Positions 6,411 through 7,023 of a stretch of DNA of 7,023 nucleotides are shown here, piece after piece. Source of the DNA: Planctomycetaceae bacterium (lineage in GTDB: Bacteria; Planctomycetota; Planctomycetia; Pirellulales; Thermoguttaceae); the NCBI GenBank assembly GCA_003532715.1, contig DOEZ01000283.1:1-7023 (forward strand). Reading direction: 5' to 3'. The notes beneath the pieces are model-generated. The model saw only the letters and a list, made by a program, of their open reading frames with translations, was not told the origin of the DNA and did not search any database. The translations under genes were made by a program, and so were the position numbers. Within the stretch, counting starts at the first letter, position 1; every line of letters starts with the position of its first letter.

Positions 6411-6490
6411 GTAGGGTGGGGCGATGAGCAGTCGTTCAGGGTTACCGGTTCGGTTCAACAGGAGTGTGGCTGCTCATCGCCCCACCCTAC
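6411..6490. repeat. Perfect 21-bp inverted repeat (REP/MITE-like hairpin)
   Basis: The arms at 6411-6431 and 6470-6490 are exact reverse complements over 21 bases, beginning GTAGGGTGGGGCGATG and ending CATCGCCCCACCCTAC. The 38-base loop holds a small ACCG/CGGT hairpin around GTT. A GTAGGGTGGG outer end is, from memory, a recurrent theme of dispersed palindromic repeats in many environmental bacteria; this was not checked. The loop is too short to code for anything. Termination, mRNA protection or a mobile palindrome are all possible. Confidence 0.9.
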
Positions 6491-6677
6491 CACTTATTGC
6501 CAAGATGGTTTTCAATGAGAAATCCGGTGGAAGTTGCTTGCAAAAGCGGCTTGGTTCGGTTAATTTGGTTATTGGAGTTTTGTCGCGCAAGGGGGGCGAA
6601 CCATCGGCACGAACGGTACGACCCGGTTTCGGGCAGCATGCCTTCCGGCTGGTGGATCTGCCCGTGGGAACACAAAT

Positions 6678-6683
6678 GGGAGA
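6678..6683 (+). promoter_or_regulatory. Ribosome binding site of the Cys-rich gene
   Basis: GGGAGA ends seven bases before the ATG at 6691. It supports this start for a reading frame that runs off the window and would otherwise rest only on its signal peptide. Confidence 0.65.
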
Positions 6684-6690
6684 ACGAGTG

Positions 6691-7023
6691 ATGCGACGCG
6701 CCGTAGTGATTTCCATGGTGGTGGTTGGTCTGACGTTGGCGGTCATCCATCCGGCTTCGGCCTGCAAGTATCTGCAGAACGTATCCGGTTGTTGCGTGCC
6801 GTGTCCAAGGCCCGTCTATTGTGTCCCAGTGCGCTGCGTGCCCGTGACCTGCCAACCGGTTGTCTATCGGCCCGCGTGTTGTGCTCCGGCGGCCGAGGCG
6901 GCCCCACTGCAGCCGACCCCCGCGCCGGCGAAGGCCGCCGCAAGCCCGGTCGCGCCGAAGCCAGTTGAGTTGCCGACCCCGCCACAGGCACCAGCCGAAC
7001 CGCCGGCAGTCTCTGACGCGCCG
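6691..7023 (+). CDS. Secreted Cys- and Pro-rich small protein, 3' partial
   Basis: The frame is open for 111 codons to the right edge. The N-terminus is a clear signal peptide: Arg2-Arg3, then a hydrophobic run from about 4 to 19, and an Ala-Ser-Ala cleavage site at 22-24. Cys25 would be the first mature residue. A lipoprotein signal is less likely because the lipobox position -3 is Ala rather than Leu. Residues 25-64 hold nine Cys (25, 34, 35, 38, 44, 49, 54, 63, 64) in a repeating Cys-Val-Pro pattern (YCVPVRCVPVTCQPV). From about 65 on it is a Pro/Ala-rich linker with Lys and Glu, typical of disordered or wall-spanning segments. It therefore looks like an exported, possibly disulfide-linked envelope protein. 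I recall similar short Cys-Pro proteins in planctomycetes but know no defined function. A larger C-terminal domain may lie beyond the window. A good ribosome binding site and the signal peptide make it a real gene. Confidence 0.8.
   Translation, partial: MRRAVVISMVVVGLTLAVIHPASACKYLQNVSGCCVPCPRPVYCVPVRCVPVTCQPVVYRPACCAPAAEAAPLQPTPAPAKAAASPVAPKPVELPTPPQAPAEPPAVSDAP

Larger units (their letters stand above)
5994..6690 (+). other. Repeat-rich intergenic region between murB and the Cys-rich gene
   Basis: About 700 bp hold no ORF I can support. From left to right there is a 15-bp tandem duplication (6009-6040) that enters repeat element copy 1 (6024-6154). Element copy 2 follows (6230-6348), then a 10-bp-arm inverted repeat (6354-6405) and a perfect 21-bp-arm inverted repeat (6411-6490). 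The remaining stretch, 6491-6690, shows no repeat. Its first hundred bases are visibly more AT-rich than the genes. A weak TTGCAA / 17 bp / TAATTT arrangement (6538-6566) could be a promoter for the gene at 6691, but the match is poor. No classical terminator with a T-tract was found after murB. Confidence 0.75.

Noticed and set aside
6009..6490. CRISPR array
   Set aside because: There are only two long diverged copies and separate palindromes, with no regular short repeat-spacer pattern and no cas gene.
6464..6691. 75-codon + strand frame whose stop overlaps the Cys-rich gene start (TGATG)
   Set aside because: It begins inside the loop of the 21-bp palindrome, its first codons read the palindrome arm, and its composition (many Trp, Arg and His) is unlike a real protein. 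The overlap alone is weak evidence.

Overview
The window is GC-rich coding DNA with every gene on the + strand, and it looks like a planctomycete, probably of the Pirellulales lineage. This assignment is inferred from gene content and style and was not tested by a database search. Supporting signs are a murC-murB pair standing apart from the rest of the division/cell-wall cluster, a short secreted Cys-Pro-rich protein of a kind I associate with that group, and an intergenic region full of palindromic repeats, one of which has GTAGGGTGGG-type ends.

Positions 1-3422 hold a tightly packed three-gene export operon. It contains a membrane fusion (HlyD/MacA-type) subunit cut by the left edge, a MacB/LolD-type ATPase that starts inside the previous stop (TAATG), and an FtsX/MacB-type permease 15 bp further on. 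Together they would form a tripartite-type ABC exporter or lipid/lipoprotein mover. No substrate or outer-membrane partner is visible.

Positions 3423-3645 are a 223-bp gap holding a plausible promoter and the ribosome binding site that fixes the murC start. murC (3646-5118) and murB (5115-5993) overlap by ATGA and so are translationally coupled. MurB makes UDP-MurNAc and MurC adds L-Ala to it, so the pair covers two successive cytoplasmic steps of peptidoglycan precursor synthesis. MurB carries Cys where the textbook catalytic Ser is expected.

Positions 5994-6690 are about 700 bp without a convincing gene. They hold two diverged copies of a roughly 120-130 bp element whose ends can pair, with compensating base changes between copies. 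Next come a 10-bp-arm inverted repeat and a perfect 21-bp-arm inverted repeat, then about 200 bp of leader. From 6691 to the right edge is the start of a secreted protein with nine cysteines in 40 residues followed by a Pro/Ala-rich tail.

I found no CRISPR array, tRNA, rRNA, transposase or phage gene. The most notable items are the repeat pair with its covarying stem, the perfect 21-bp palindrome and the MurB active-site substitution. Nothing here amounts to clear evidence of a new multi-gene system.
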